A stretch of 64,000 bases of DNA from Sphingobium fluviale (GTDB lineage Bacteria > Pseudomonadota > Alphaproteobacteria > Sphingomonadales > Sphingomonadaceae), in assembly GCF_004122115.1 (NCBI RefSeq), contig NZ_SBKP01000001.1, positions 186,001 to 250,000 of the forward strand, written 5' to 3'. The notes under the pieces are model-generated. The model did not search any database, was not told the origin of the DNA, and saw only the letters and a program-made list of their open reading frames with translations. The position numbers and the translations under genes were made by a program. Of this stretch, positions 9,002 to 17,265 are shown piece after piece. Within the stretch, counting starts at the first letter, position 1. Every line of letters starts with the position of its first letter.

Positions 9002-9823
9002 TCAGCCCTGTTGCGACCGCGCCCGATGCCGGAGCAAATACACGCTGATGGCCGACGCCACCGTTACGACCAGCTCGGCCTCGGCGAACTGCGGATCGCG
9101 GCCTTCCTGGAGGTGCCGGCCCTCCTGCGAGGTGAAGCCCCAGAGCTTATGTAGCGCGGCGTCGAGTGGCGGCGGCAAGGGCAGCCGATTGATGATGGGA
9201 CCAAGCGTGTCCGAGCTGCCGGAAACCTCGCGCGCGACGCACTCCAGGGCCGCCATCGCGTGCTGGATCGCGCCAGTGGTGTCGGCGTGGGGCCGCCGCG
9301 AGATGTCGCGCAGCGCCTCATGGACTTCGTTGGCGGCGGTCGGCGTCCCTGCGGCGCGCATCGTCTCGACGGCATCGCGCGTTGAGAGGGCGAAGGCTTC
9401 TGACCCGCGCGCCATGATCTTGCCGTCCTCGATCTGCCAGCCAATACCGTTTTCGCGGAAGAGCTGGTTGAGCCGGCGCGTAAAGTCGTCTTGCCGGGTT
9501 CCCGTATAATCGTGCTTGCCGATCTCCGTGTGGAGCCGCTCGGCGATGTCATAGACCTTGAACCAAGGCGCCTCGCTCATGAGGTCGTCGACCTCGCGCG
9601 CGACATTCTCCGGGCCCCAGTTATGCGCGTAGTCCGGCCGCTTCAGTAGCACGGCGCAGACGAGTTCGCGCAATGCCTTGCCGCCAAAGTCCGCGGCATA
9701 GGCGAGCTGCGTGAGGCCGACGCGGAGAACGTCAGGCGCATCCTCGCGGATTGTGATCTCCGCGTCTGGCGCGTTGTAGTTGAAGCGTTCTGAAAAGGAG
9801 TTCCCTGCGTCCGTCATCGACAT
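9002..9823 (-). CDS. AbiJ-like abortive-infection family protein
   Basis: A 273-residue protein from the chosen start. The N-terminus has GNSFSERFNYNAP, reminiscent of the AbiJ N-terminal domain; the C-terminal 100 residues (DTTGAIQHAMAALECVARE, then LHKLWGFTSQEGRHLQEG) look like the Abi C-terminal helical domain, in which a conserved Gly/Arg/His turn recurs. Such two-part proteins are found in phage-defence loci. The start is uncertain: the frame stays open to 10015, but the domain begins near 9811, so the ATG at 9823 (or 9817) is favoured; no clear ribosome site. A perfect 12-base inverted repeat lies 33 bases upstream. Confidence 0.7.
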   Translation of the reverse strand: MSMTDAGNSFSERFNYNAPDAEITIREDAPDVLRVGLTQLAYAADFGGKALRELVCAVLLKRPDYAHNWGPENVAREVDDLMSEAPWFKVYDIAERLHTEIGKHDYTGTRQDDFTRRLNQLFRENGIGWQIEDGKIMARGSEAFALSTRDAVETMRAAGTPTAANEVHEALRDISRRPHADTTGAIQHAMAALECVAREVSGSSDTLGPIINRLPLPPPLDAALHKLWGFTSQEGRHLQEGRDPQFAEAELVVTVASAISVYLLRHRARSQQG

Positions 9824-10233
9824 CGCATAGCATGGGCATACCGGACTGACATTCGAGAAACGAGCGGCTCGGCGGCCGCCGCTCGTTTCAGCGGAATGCA
9901 CCGAAATCAGCCGCTTCTTGGAGGCGGTCATCTGGCCATCACAGCGTCTATGCTGCCCGCAACCATCCCCACTCATCCCGCCGGATTTCCTCAAATCTGA
10001 CAGCGAGTTCAGCACTAGGAGCTTCGCACAAAGTTCTATAGGATCGCACGAAGGCCGACCAAATATTTCAACGGTTTATGGATGATTGCGGAGCCTTATA
10101 GACAGGGGCCAAGCTATCATTATCAACCTTGGACAGCACGACGACGGAAGAATGAAAACGCTCGCACGAAGCATTTCCATTCAACCTGGCTACAACGGGT
10201 AGACTGGAGCAAGGGCGCGCCTCCCCTCCCAAC
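9824..10233. other. Intergenic region, likely island/chromosome boundary
   Basis: No gene supported. It holds the hairpin at 9857-9889 and a short open frame at 10082-10267 without ribosome site or recognisable product. Composition drops in GC around 10020-10200 compared with both sides. The switch from accessory genes to core genes (ctrA) happens here, so an element end may lie inside, but I found no tRNA, integrase or direct repeat to prove it. Confidence 0.4.
9857..9889. repeat. Perfect 12-bp inverted repeat, possible operator
   Basis: GAAACGAGCGGC at 9857-9868 and its exact reverse complement at 9878-9889, separated by nine bases. It sits 33 bases upstream of the chosen start of the AbiJ-like gene. 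No T-run follows on either strand, so it is not an ordinary terminator. It could be a regulator site or an RNA hairpin in the leader. Confidence 0.7.
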
Positions 10234-10262
10234 AAAAAGGCCGGCGCATTGCTGCGCCAGCC
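10234..10262 (-). terminator. Rho-independent terminator of ctrA
   Basis: On the minus strand a ten-base stem with one mismatch (arms at 10253-10262 and 10239-10248, loop TTGC) is followed by five T residues. It lies 36 bases past the ctrA stop. Confidence 0.8.
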
Positions 10263-10298
10263 TATAGCCCCGCTATCGAGTATGTGGGATCGTGCCGG

Positions 10299-11003
10299 TC
10301 AGGCCGCGCGGACTGCGCCGCCTTCCACTTCGGGATCACGCAGCACATAGCCGCGGCCCCAGACCGTCTCGATATAATTCTCGCCGCCGCAGGCCAGCGC
10401 CAGCTTCTTGCGCAGCTTGCAGATGAACACGTCGATGATCTTGAGTTCCGGCTCGTCCATGCCGCCATAGAGGTGGTTGAGGAACATTTCCTTGGTGAGC
10501 GTGGTGCCCTTGCGGAGCGACAGCAGCTCCAGCATCGCATATTCCTTGCCGGTGAGGTGGACGCGGTTGCCATCAACCTCCACGGTCTTGGCATCCAGAT
10601 TGACCGAGAGCTTGCCGGTCTTGATAACGCTTTGCGAATGGCCCTTGGAGCGACGGACAACCGCATGGATGCGGGCGATCAGCTCTTCACGGTGGAACGG
10701 CTTGGTCACATAATCATCGGCGCCGAAGCCGAAGGAGCGGACCTTGCTGTCCATCTCGGAAATGCCGGAGAGGATGAGAACCGGGGTCTGCACCTTGGCG
10801 TTGCGCAGCTTCTTGAGCACGTCATAGCCGTGCATATCCGGCAGGTTGAGGTCAAGGCAGATGATGTCATAATCATAGAGCTTGCCCAGATCGAGGCCTT
10901 CTTCGCCCAGATCGGTGGTGTAAACGTTGAACCCTTCCGTGGTCAGCATCAGCTCAATCGCCTTAGCCGTGGTTGGTTCATCCTCAATGAGCAGCACCCG
11001 CAT
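10299..11003 (-). CDS. ctrA: Cell-cycle response regulator CtrA
   Basis: A 234-residue OmpR/PhoB-type regulator. The receiver has Glu7-Asp8, the phosphorylation site Asp51 ([14 protein letters not shown]) and the Lys of YVTKPF; the C-terminal winged helix ends with [17 protein letters not shown]. Length and sequence are those of alphaproteobacterial CtrA, the master regulator that in Caulobacter binds TTAA-N7-TTAA sites and controls motility and cell-cycle genes. The start at 11003 is set by homology ([10 protein letters not shown]) and by AAGGGG just upstream; a 9-codon extension exists. It stands alone with its own terminator. The histidine phosphotransferase ChpT that feeds CtrA is at 56.4 kb in this window. 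Confidence 0.96.
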   Translation of the reverse strand: MRVLLIEDEPTTAKAIELMLTTEGFNVYTTDLGEEGLDLGKLYDYDIICLDLNLPDMHGYDVLKKLRNAKVQTPVLILSGISEMDSKVRSFGFGADDYVTKPFHREELIARIHAVVRRSKGHSQSVIKTGKLSVNLDAKTVEVDGNRVHLTGKEYAMLELLSLRKGTTLTKEMFLNHLYGGMDEPELKIIDVFICKLRKKLALACGGENYIETVWGRGYVLRDPEVEGGAVRAA

Positions 11004-11121
11004 ACGAAGCCCCTTGTTCCCTTTGCCCAATTAAAGGCTTGACAAAAACGTCCGCCTTGTTCCGCCCTCAGAACGGCAGACGCACGATGATATTAACTAA
11101 AAACATCATCAATGCAAAAGG

Positions 11122-11136
11122 TTAATTTTTCCCTAA
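11122..11136. promoter_or_regulatory. Imperfect CtrA-type site upstream of ctrA
   Basis: TTAA at 11122-11125, seven bases, then CTAA at 11133-11136: one mismatch from the TTAA-N7-TTAA consensus, about 120 bases upstream of ctrA in AT-rich DNA. Autoregulation of ctrA is known in Caulobacter; here it is only suggested. Confidence 0.35.
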
Positions 11137-11231
11137 GCCCCATTTTTCCACGAGTCGCGACGAATTGAATCTGATTTCAAAGCCTTAACAGCATGGAAAT
11201 TTAGATGAATCGACTCGGATTTTCGATAAAA

Positions 11232-12185
11232 TCAGGCCGTACCGAGGAACAAACGTCGTCCCATTTTGAAGCGGCTGAGAAGAAAATACACCGCGACAGG
11301 AAGGATCACCGCAAGGGCGCTGAGGCTCCAGACGCCGAAATAGGGGCGCAGATAGTGGATCACCGGCACATGCAAAAACATGATGACCAGCGACATGCGC
11401 CCCAGCGCCACAAACGGCCGCCACGGCATCCACCGCATCAGCCAGCACAGGCCGAGCGAGAGGACGAGCGCCAGCGGCAGGGTGACATAAGGGCGCGCGC
11501 CATAGTCTCCATATTTCATATTGAGCGGCGCGAGCGGGACGTAGAAGACTATCGCAGCCACAGACAGCGCAGCGCACACCAGCAGCAGCCACCGGTCCTG
11601 CTTCACCGTGCGCCACAACGCGCCAAGCCAGAGGAAAGCGAGCGCGACCGGCGCGGCGAGCACGCCCAGCGGCGAGAAGTTGCTCTCCCTGCCCCACCAC
11701 ACGCCCAGCGCCATCACCGCCGCCATGCTCAAGGCCCAGCGCCAGTCCCGCGCATCGGGCCACAGCTTATAGAGCATCACCTGCGCCAGCCGCGCGATCA
11801 TCAGACAGGGCACGAACCAGAAGACGGTCAGCGGCCCGTGCAGCGATGTGCCGCCCATCAGCCCGGCCTGCACCGCGCTGCCCCAATCCCGGAACATCGG
11901 CCGCCAGCCGCGCGCGCCCTCGATCAGAGGGTCCGCGGCCATCAGGCAGACGAGGAACGCGATATAGGGCACGCCCAGCGCGCGCCATTGCTTCACCGCG
12001 AAGTCCCGGAGCGGCGCGGGCTTTGCCACATAACCCGCCGCGATGAAGAAGAACGGCATGTGGAAGGCGTAGATCGGATCGCGCACCGCAATGCTTTTCC
12101 ATGCGTGGCCGATGACCACCAGCACAATGCCGATGCCCTTGGCGGCATCGAGCCATTCCATCCTGCCGCCTGCCCGCTTTTCCAT
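11232..12185 (-). CDS. Acyltransferase 3 family membrane protein
   Basis: A 317-residue integral membrane protein with about ten hydrophobic segments. The start MEKRAGGRMEWLDAAKGIG with VVIGH a little later is the opening of the acyltransferase-3 (OafA/NodX-like) family, in which the conserved His is needed for acyl transfer from the cytoplasm to an extracellular sugar. The real acceptor is not predictable. The start at 12185 has GGGGGG upstream; the longer reading to 12398 overlaps the divergent RluA-type gene and is rejected. It is transcribed away from that gene and ends in the AT-rich region upstream of ctrA. Confidence 0.85.
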   Translation of the reverse strand: MEKRAGGRMEWLDAAKGIGIVLVVIGHAWKSIAVRDPIYAFHMPFFFIAAGYVAKPAPLRDFAVKQWRALGVPYIAFLVCLMAADPLIEGARGWRPMFRDWGSAVQAGLMGGTSLHGPLTVFWFVPCLMIARLAQVMLYKLWPDARDWRWALSMAAVMALGVWWGRESNFSPLGVLAAPVALAFLWLGALWRTVKQDRWLLLVCAALSVAAIVFYVPLAPLNMKYGDYGARPYVTLPLALVLSLGLCWLMRWMPWRPFVALGRMSLVIMFLHVPVIHYLRPYFGVWSLSALAVILPVAVYFLLSRFKMGRRLFLGTA

Positions 12186-12252
12186 TATGCTTGCCCCCCG
12201 GATGTATACGCCTATAGCATCCCCATCCTTACCCCTCGCGCAAGAGACAACT

Positions 12253-12948
12253 GTGAAAACCCCAACGATTTCCCCTTTGACCGAGCGCGTGCTGATGATC
12301 GACGGCGAGGCGATCATCCTCGACAAGCCCGCCGGCCTGCCGGTCGATGCGCCGCGCGACGGGTCGCTGAGCCTTGAGAACCATCTCGCCTCGCTCACTT
12401 TCGGCTTTCAGCGCTGGCCGCTCGCGGTGCATCGGCTGGATCGAGACACGTCCGGCTGCCTGCTGCTGGCGCGCAATCCCAAGGCGCACAAGCGCTTTAC
12501 CGCCGCGTTCGAGGCCGGGACGGTTGAGAAGGTCTATGTCGCGGTGGTGGCGGGCGAGCCGCAGGCGCGCGAGGGCGTGATCGATCTGCCCCTCGCCAAG
12601 ACGAGCAGCGCGGAGCAGGGCTGGCGCATGGTCGTCAGCCCCAAGGGCAAGGCGGCGCTGACCCGCTGGCGACTGATCGCGGTGAAGCATGGACGCTCGC
12701 TGATCGCCTGCTTCCCCGAAACCGGGCGCACGCATCAGATCCGCGTCCATCTGGCCGAGGGGCTGGGCCTGGGGATCATCGGCGATCCGGTTTATGGCGC
12801 AGAGGCGATAGCGCCGGGCGTGCCGATGCTGCTCCACGCGCGCAGCCTTTCCATGCCCCGCACCGGCAAACCGCCAGTGGAAGCGACCGCGCCGCTGCCG
12901 GAACGGTTTGCTACGGCGGGGTTTACAGAAGGCTTGCTCAATGTCTGA
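12253..12948 (+). CDS. RluA-family pseudouridine synthase, short form
   Basis: A 231-residue pseudouridine synthase. The catalytic motif is AVHRLDRDTSG (Asp is the nucleophile), followed by the family motif FPETGRTHQIRVHL and GDPVYG. It lacks an N-terminal S4 domain, so it resembles RluA/TruC-like enzymes that modify 23S rRNA or tRNA rather than RluD. The GTG at 12253 is the chosen start; the protein reads KTPTISPLTERVLMIDGEA. An alternative ATG is at 12295. The stop codon overlaps the first base of the bulged hairpin at 12948-12980. Confidence 0.88.
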   Translation: MKTPTISPLTERVLMIDGEAIILDKPAGLPVDAPRDGSLSLENHLASLTFGFQRWPLAVHRLDRDTSGCLLLARNPKAHKRFTAAFEAGTVEKVYVAVVAGEPQAREGVIDLPLAKTSSAEQGWRMVVSPKGKAALTRWRLIAVKHGRSLIACFPETGRTHQIRVHLAEGLGLGIIGDPVYGAEAIAPGVPMLLHARSLSMPRTGKPPVEATAPLPERFATAGFTEGLLNV

Positions 12949-13054
12949 TCCAAAACAGGCAGCTTCGCTGCGTTTTGGATGTGCGGTGCCAGCCCACTCC
13001 CCCTCCCAACCTCCCATAGGATACCATATCGGGAGGTTGGGAGGGGGAGTGGGC
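12948..13054. repeat. Intergenic palindrome copy A with left bulged hairpin
   Basis: The centre is a perfect 24-bp inverted repeat (arms 12992-13015 and 13031-13054, loop of 15). To its left a second hairpin at 12948-12980 has a nine-pair outer stem, a two-base AG bulge, a five-pair inner stem and a TTC loop. Related palindromes occur at 22081-22143 and 22992-23055, and a twin of the bulged hairpin at 17226-17258. It lies between two co-directional genes and reaches within 27 bases of the arfB start. Confidence 0.9.
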
Positions 13055-13080
13055 CGGAACCGCCGCCGACGGAACAGATA

Positions 13081-13500
13081 ATGCCGGGCTTTGATCGGGA
13101 CAGCTTCGTAATCCCGGCCGATGCGCTGGAGGAGCGGTTCATCACCGCGAGCGGGCCGGGCGGGCAAAATGTCAACAAGGTCGCGACCGCAGTGCAATTG
13201 CGCATCGACGCCACCCGCCTCGGTCTGCCGCTCTATGCCTATCGCAAGCTGCGCGCGCTGGCCGGATCGCGCATGACGGCGGACGGCGTGCTGCTCATCC
13301 TAGCGCAAAATTATCGCACACAGGACGCCAACCGGCAGGATGCCCGTGCCCGCCTGATGGACCTCCTCGAAAAGGCGCACCAGCGCGACGCCCGGCGCAT
13401 CCCCACCAAACCGGGCAAGGCGGCCAAGGCGCGGCGGGTGGACGCCAAAAAGGCGCGCTCCTCTGTGAAGCAGGGGCGCGGTAGAGTGTCGTTCGATTGA
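13081..13500 (+). CDS. arfB: Ribosome rescue peptidyl-hydrolase ArfB
   Basis: A 139-residue class-I release-factor-like protein. The GGQ motif is present in ITASGPGGQNVNKVAT and the C-terminal tail is strongly basic (KPGKAAKARRVDAKKARS), the part that enters the mRNA tunnel of stalled ribosomes. It hydrolyses peptidyl-tRNA on non-stop ribosomes. The length is the usual one for ArfB (YaeJ). The ATG at 13081 immediately follows the right flank of palindrome copy A, with only a weak GGAAC-like ribosome site. Confidence 0.93.
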   Translation: MPGFDRDSFVIPADALEERFITASGPGGQNVNKVATAVQLRIDATRLGLPLYAYRKLRALAGSRMTADGVLLILAQNYRTQDANRQDARARLMDLLEKAHQRDARRIPTKPGKAAKARRVDAKKARSSVKQGRGRVSFD

Positions 13501-13551
13501 AAAATCGCCCGAAGCGATTAATATCGATCCTGTAATCTGAAGGAGCGATCA

Positions 13552-14478
13552 TTGTCGGCTCATATCCCTACCCTCAAGCAGCTCCACTACCTTGTCAGCC
13601 TCAAGGAGCAGGGGCATTTCGGCCGCGCGGCGGATAGCTGCTACGTCACGCAGTCCACCCTCTCCGCTGGCATCCGCGAGCTGGAGAGCCTGATCGGCGT
13701 GACGCTGGTGGAGCGCACCCGTCGCGTCGTGCGCTTTACGGCGCTGGGCGACCGCATCGTCGAGAAGGCATACCGTGTGCTGCGCGAGGCGGAGGAGCTG
13801 GCGGCGCTGGCGCAGGCATCGGGCAAGCCGCTGACCGGCGATCTGCGCATGAGCGTGATCCCTACGATCGCGCCGTTCTTGCTGCCGCGCCTGCTGCCCC
13901 ATCTGCGGCGGGAGAAGCCGGAGCTGAAGCTCTATCTGCGCGAGGAAACCAGCCAGTCCGCGATGGAATCGCTGCGCCACGGGCATGTCGATTGCGTGCT
14001 GATGGCCCTGCCCTATGCCACCGGCGAGGTGGAGCGCGCGCACCTGTTTGACGACCGGCTCTATGTCGCCTTCCCGAAAGACGACCCGCGCGATCCGCCG
14101 CCCAGCATCCGCCCGGAAATGATCGATGAGGCGCGGCTGCTGCTGCTGGAGGACGGACACTGCCTCAAGGACCACGCGCTCGCCGCCTGCAACCGGCCGG
14201 AGCTGCGCGCCGAGGCGACGATGATGGGCACATCGCTCCATACGCTGGTGCAGATGGTCGATAACGGGCTGGGCCTGACGATCCTGCCTGAGATGGCGAT
14301 AATGGGCGGGATATTGGAGCATACGCAGATAAGCGCCCGCCCGCTTTCTGCCATTAATGCCGCGCGCGAAATCGCGCTGGTATGGCGCAAGGGCAGCCCG
14401 CGTGACAAGGAATTCAACATGTTGTCAGATATTCTTAGGGACCTGTCTCAGGATATGGCGCCCGTCGCAGCGGAATAG
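13552..14478 (+). CDS. oxyR: OxyR-type LysR regulator
   Basis: A 308-residue LysR-family activator. It has the N-terminal winged helix (HFGRAADSCYVTQSTLSAGIRELE split across residues 20-45) and, in the sensor domain, LLLLEDGHCLKDHALAAC, which matches the two peroxide-sensing cysteines of OxyR with eight residues between them. It should activate peroxide-defence genes when oxidised. The start is a TTG at 13552 with AAGGAGCG eight bases before; the first residues are SAHIPTLKQLHYLV. No catalase or peroxiredoxin gene lies next to it. The downstream moaE is convergent, two bases away. Confidence 0.92.
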   Translation: MSAHIPTLKQLHYLVSLKEQGHFGRAADSCYVTQSTLSAGIRELESLIGVTLVERTRRVVRFTALGDRIVEKAYRVLREAEELAALAQASGKPLTGDLRMSVIPTIAPFLLPRLLPHLRREKPELKLYLREETSQSAMESLRHGHVDCVLMALPYATGEVERAHLFDDRLYVAFPKDDPRDPPPSIRPEMIDEARLLLLEDGHCLKDHALAACNRPELRAEATMMGTSLHTLVQMVDNGLGLTILPEMAIMGGILEHTQISARPLSAINAAREIALVWRKGSPRDKEFNMLSDILRDLSQDMAPVAAE

Positions 14479-14480
14479 CC

Positions 14481-14927
14481 CTACCCCCACCGCTCCCGCG
14501 CGGCATCGTCCTCGGCCCGCGCCTCCACCCATTCCGCGCGGCCATCGGCAAACCGCTCCTTTTTCCAGAACGGCGCGGAGGTCTTGAGCCAGTCGATGAG
14601 GAAGGCGCAGCTTTCCAGCGCGGCGGCCCGATGGGACGAGGCTGTGCCGACGAAGACGATGCGCTCTCCCGGCGTAAGGTCCCCTACGCGGTGGATCACC
14701 ACCACGCCAAGCAGCGGCCAGCGGGCTTGCGCCTCCGCCACGATCCGCGCGATCTGCGCCTGCGTCATCGCGGGATAATGATCGAGCCGCATCGCCTGCA
14801 GCCCGTCTCCGCCGCGCACGATGCCGGTGAAGCTCGCCACCGCGCCGCCGCCCAGGGCTTCGAGCCGCGAGAGCTGCGCTGCGGGGTCGAAATCCGCCTC
14901 ACCTACCGCGATATGCGCTTCGGTCAT
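14481..14927 (-). CDS. moaE: Molybdopterin synthase large subunit MoaE
   Basis: A 148-residue protein that joins MoaD to form molybdopterin synthase, which puts the dithiolene sulfurs on precursor Z. Family motifs: SFTGIVRGGDG, LDHYPAMTQAQI, VVVIHRVGDLTPGE, and APFWKKERF with the catalytic lysines. The start ATG overlaps the moaD stop in an ATGA, so the two are coupled. A longer upstream reading is the shadow of moaD. The three-gene unit pgsA-moaD-moaE runs leftward. Confidence 0.95.
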   Translation of the reverse strand: MTEAHIAVGEADFDPAAQLSRLEALGGGAVASFTGIVRGGDGLQAMRLDHYPAMTQAQIARIVAEAQARWPLLGVVVIHRVGDLTPGERIVFVGTASSHRAAALESCAFLIDWLKTSAPFWKKERFADGRAEWVEARAEDDAARERWG

Positions 14928-15184
14928 CCGCCCGTAACCGGCGGAAACAGCGCCAGCTCCCTCGCCTCGCCGAGCTTTGTGTCGAGCGAAACGAAATTCT
15001 GATCCAGCGCGGCGCGCAGCCGCCCCGTCTCCGCGAAGGCCTGCGCATAGCCGCCACCGCGCTCCGCCAATTGACCGATCAGTTCTGCCACTGTCATCTC
15101 GGCACCGGGATGGTCGATCGTCTCGCCATCCTTGCCGACGCCTTCGCGCACCCACGCGAAATAGAGGATATCGAGCGCCACCAT
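14924..15184 (-). CDS. moaD: Molybdopterin synthase sulfur carrier MoaD
   Basis: An 86-residue ubiquitin-fold protein ending in VTGG; the C-terminal Gly-Gly is the site of thiocarboxylate formation. It carries sulfur to MoaE in molybdenum-cofactor synthesis. It begins four bases after the pgsA stop and overlaps moaE by four bases. Confidence 0.94.
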   Translation of the reverse strand: MVALDILYFAWVREGVGKDGETIDHPGAEMTVAELIGQLAERGGGYAQAFAETGRLRAALDQNFVSLDTKLGEARELALFPPVTGG

Positions 15185-15188
15185 CCGC

Positions 15189-15752
15189 CTAATCCATATG
15201 CTTGAGGCCGACGCGCAGATAATCCCACCCGGTCAGCAGCGTCAAAATCGCCGCCGCCCACAGGGTTATCAGCCCGACCTGATGCACGAACGCCCAGTGG
15301 GGAAGCGCACCACCCAATATCAGCGCGCCGAGCGCAACCAGCTGAAACGTCGTCTTCCACTTGGCAAGGCGCGAGACGGGGACCGACACCTGGATGCCGG
15401 CCAGAAACTCGCGCAAGCCGGACACCGCAATTTCACGCAGCAATATCACCATCGCGGCGATGATGTGCACCCCCTCGATATCGTGCGTGGCGGCCAGCAT
15501 CAAAATGACGGCGCCGACCATGATCTTGTCGGCTATCGGATCAAGGAAGACACCGAGGCGCGACACTGTTCCCTTGGCCCGCGCCAGATAACCATCGAAA
15601 TAGTCCGTGATGCCCATCAGGCAATAGAGCAGAAACGCGAGGCTGTAGCCGGTGCGCCACTCATGCCCCTGCTCTGCCGGCCACAGCAGCGCGACGAGGA
15701 TCGGCACCGCGAAGATGCGCGACAGGGTCAGCAGATTGGGCAGCGTCAGCAT
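15189..15752 (-). CDS. pgsA: Phosphatidylglycerophosphate synthase PgsA
   Basis: A 187-residue membrane enzyme. It has the CDP-alcohol phosphotransferase motif D-G-x2-A-R-x8-G-x3-D-x3-D, here DYFDGYLARAKGT then RLGVFLDPIADK. It makes phosphatidylglycerol phosphate from CDP-diacylglycerol and glycerol 3-phosphate at the inner membrane. The start MLTLPNLLTLSR is typical for the family; a 39-codon upstream extension is basic and rejected. It leads the operon with moaD and moaE. Confidence 0.94.
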   Translation of the reverse strand: MLTLPNLLTLSRIFAVPILVALLWPAEQGHEWRTGYSLAFLLYCLMGITDYFDGYLARAKGTVSRLGVFLDPIADKIMVGAVILMLAATHDIEGVHIIAAMVILLREIAVSGLREFLAGIQVSVPVSRLAKWKTTFQLVALGALILGGALPHWAFVHQVGLITLWAAAILTLLTGWDYLRVGLKHMD

Positions 15753-15917
15753 GGTTTTCCGCCTGCCATAGCGCACCCGCGCTGGCAAGAGCCGAGCGGC
15801 GGGATGGCATGGCGGGCCAGAGGGTTTTACATCTCGGCTGCTTTCCCTGTTGGACACACCCCCGCGCACCCGCTAAAGCGCAGTCCAGTCGACAACAACG
15901 GGAATCTTCCGCTCCAT

Positions 15918-17216
15918 ATGAAAGCCTCGCTGCGCCTGCTGACGAAGCGACGTTTCGCGCCGCTGTTCGTCACCCAGCTTCTTGGTGCCTTCAACGACAA
16001 TCTGTTCAAAAACGCGATGGTGCTGTTCGTGGTGTTCAGCGTCTATAGCGACCCGAAAGCCGAAACCTGGTTCAGCGCGCTGGCGACGGCGGCGGCGACG
16101 GTGCCGTTCTTTCTGCTCTCCGCGCTATCGGGCCAGCTCGCGGATCAGCGCGACAAGGCGGGGATCATCCGCCTCGTCAAGCTCGCCGAGATCCCGATCA
16201 TGATTGCGGGCGCGGCGGGGCTGTTGATGGCGTGGCAGGGCTATGCGGTCGAGATCGTCGCGATCCCGCTGATGATGCTGGCGATGCTGGCGATGGGCAT
16301 CCACTCCACTTTTTTCGGGCCGATCAAATACGCGATCCTGCCGCAGCATCTGGAAGATGACGAGATATTGGGCGGCACCGGCCTCGTGGAGGCGGGCACC
16401 TATATCGCGATCCTCGCCGGCACGATCCTCGCCGGGCTGATCTCGGTTCAGGTGGCGGCGGTTGCGGTGCTGGCGATAGCGTGCCTTGGCTATATCACCG
16501 GGCGGATGGTGCCGCCCGCCCCGCCGATAGGCCCACCCGCCAAGCTCGATTTCCACATCATACGCGCGTCGGTCAACCTCGTGAGCGCGACCATGCACAT
16601 CCCGCGCCTGTTCCTTGCCATCGTTTCGATCAGCTTTTTCTGGACGATCGGCACGGTGCTGTTCATCCAGTTCCCGCCGCTGGTAAAAAATGTGCTGAGC
16701 GCGGATAAAGCGATCGCCAGCCTGTTTCTGGCTATTTTCTCTGTTGGTGTCGCGATAGGGTCTATCGTTATCAACCGGCTGTTGCAGGGCAAAGTCTCGG
16801 CAAAGTTCGCGCCCTCCTCTGTGCTGGCGATGGGCGGGTTTGTCGTCGCCTTCCACTTCATCTGTCGCATGTGGGATAGCGGCATGCCGCCGGGCCAGTT
16901 CATGTCGATGGCCGATTTCATCGCGCACGATCACGCGTTCATTCTGGTGCTCTCGCTGCTGGGCATTGCGGTGTCTGGCGGCATGTTCGTGGTGCCGCTC
17001 TATGCCTTCCTCACCACCACGGTCGACAAGTCTCAGGCCGCGCGCACCGTTGCCGCGAACAATATCGTCAACGCCGGCGCGATGGTGATCGGCGCGCTGA
17101 TTACATTGGGGATGAGCGCTGCGGGGGTGAATGTCGTCAATCAGCTGCTGTTCACCGCCTCTATGTCGCTGCTCTCCGCCTGGCTGGCGCAGAAGCTGCA
17201 TCTGGCGTGTGACTGA
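15918..17216 (+). CDS. LplT-like MFS transporter
   Basis: A 432-residue major-facilitator protein with twelve hydrophobic segments. The opening FVTQLLGAFNDNLFKNAM and the FFGPIKYAILPQHL segment are those of the LplT group, which moves lysophospholipids across the inner membrane. In many proteobacteria it is fused or linked to an acyltransferase; here it is alone, although a phospholipid synthase (pgsA) lies divergently beside it. The open frame extends far upstream to 15198, but that part overlaps pgsA antisense; the ATG at 15918 begins the transporter. Confidence 0.88.
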   Translation: MKASLRLLTKRRFAPLFVTQLLGAFNDNLFKNAMVLFVVFSVYSDPKAETWFSALATAAATVPFFLLSALSGQLADQRDKAGIIRLVKLAEIPIMIAGAAGLLMAWQGYAVEIVAIPLMMLAMLAMGIHSTFFGPIKYAILPQHLEDDEILGGTGLVEAGTYIAILAGTILAGLISVQVAAVAVLAIACLGYITGRMVPPAPPIGPPAKLDFHIIRASVNLVSATMHIPRLFLAIVSISFFWTIGTVLFIQFPPLVKNVLSADKAIASLFLAIFSVGVAIGSIVINRLLQGKVSAKFAPSSVLAMGGFVVAFHFICRMWDSGMPPGQFMSMADFIAHDHAFILVLSLLGIAVSGGMFVVPLYAFLTTTVDKSQAARTVAANNIVNAGAMVIGALITLGMSAAGVNVVNQLLFTASMSLLSAWLAQKLHLACD

Positions 17217-17225
17217 TTTGTAGAA

Positions 17226-17258
17226 ATCCGAAACGTCGCAAAGCGACCTGTTTCGGAT
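17226..17258. repeat. Bulged hairpin, twin of the one at 12948-12980
   Basis: Read on the minus strand it has a nine-pair outer stem (ATCCGAAAC with GTTTCGGAT), an AG bulge, a five-pair inner stem (GTCGC with GCGAC) and a three-base loop. The hairpin at 12948-12980 has the same plan with paired changes in both stems. It lies between the 3' ends of the MFS gene and the small gene at 17266-17445, so it may also act as a bidirectional terminator. Confidence 0.8.
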
Positions 17259-17265
17259 CAAACTG

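Noticed and set aside
10082..10267. 61-codon frame in the island/ctrA gap
   Set aside because: No ribosome site, no recognisable features, and it runs through the ctrA terminator.
15198..15917. Upstream extension of the LplT-like transporter
   Set aside because: Lies opposite pgsA and reads as Gln/His/Arg-rich shadow sequence; the transporter begins at 15918.
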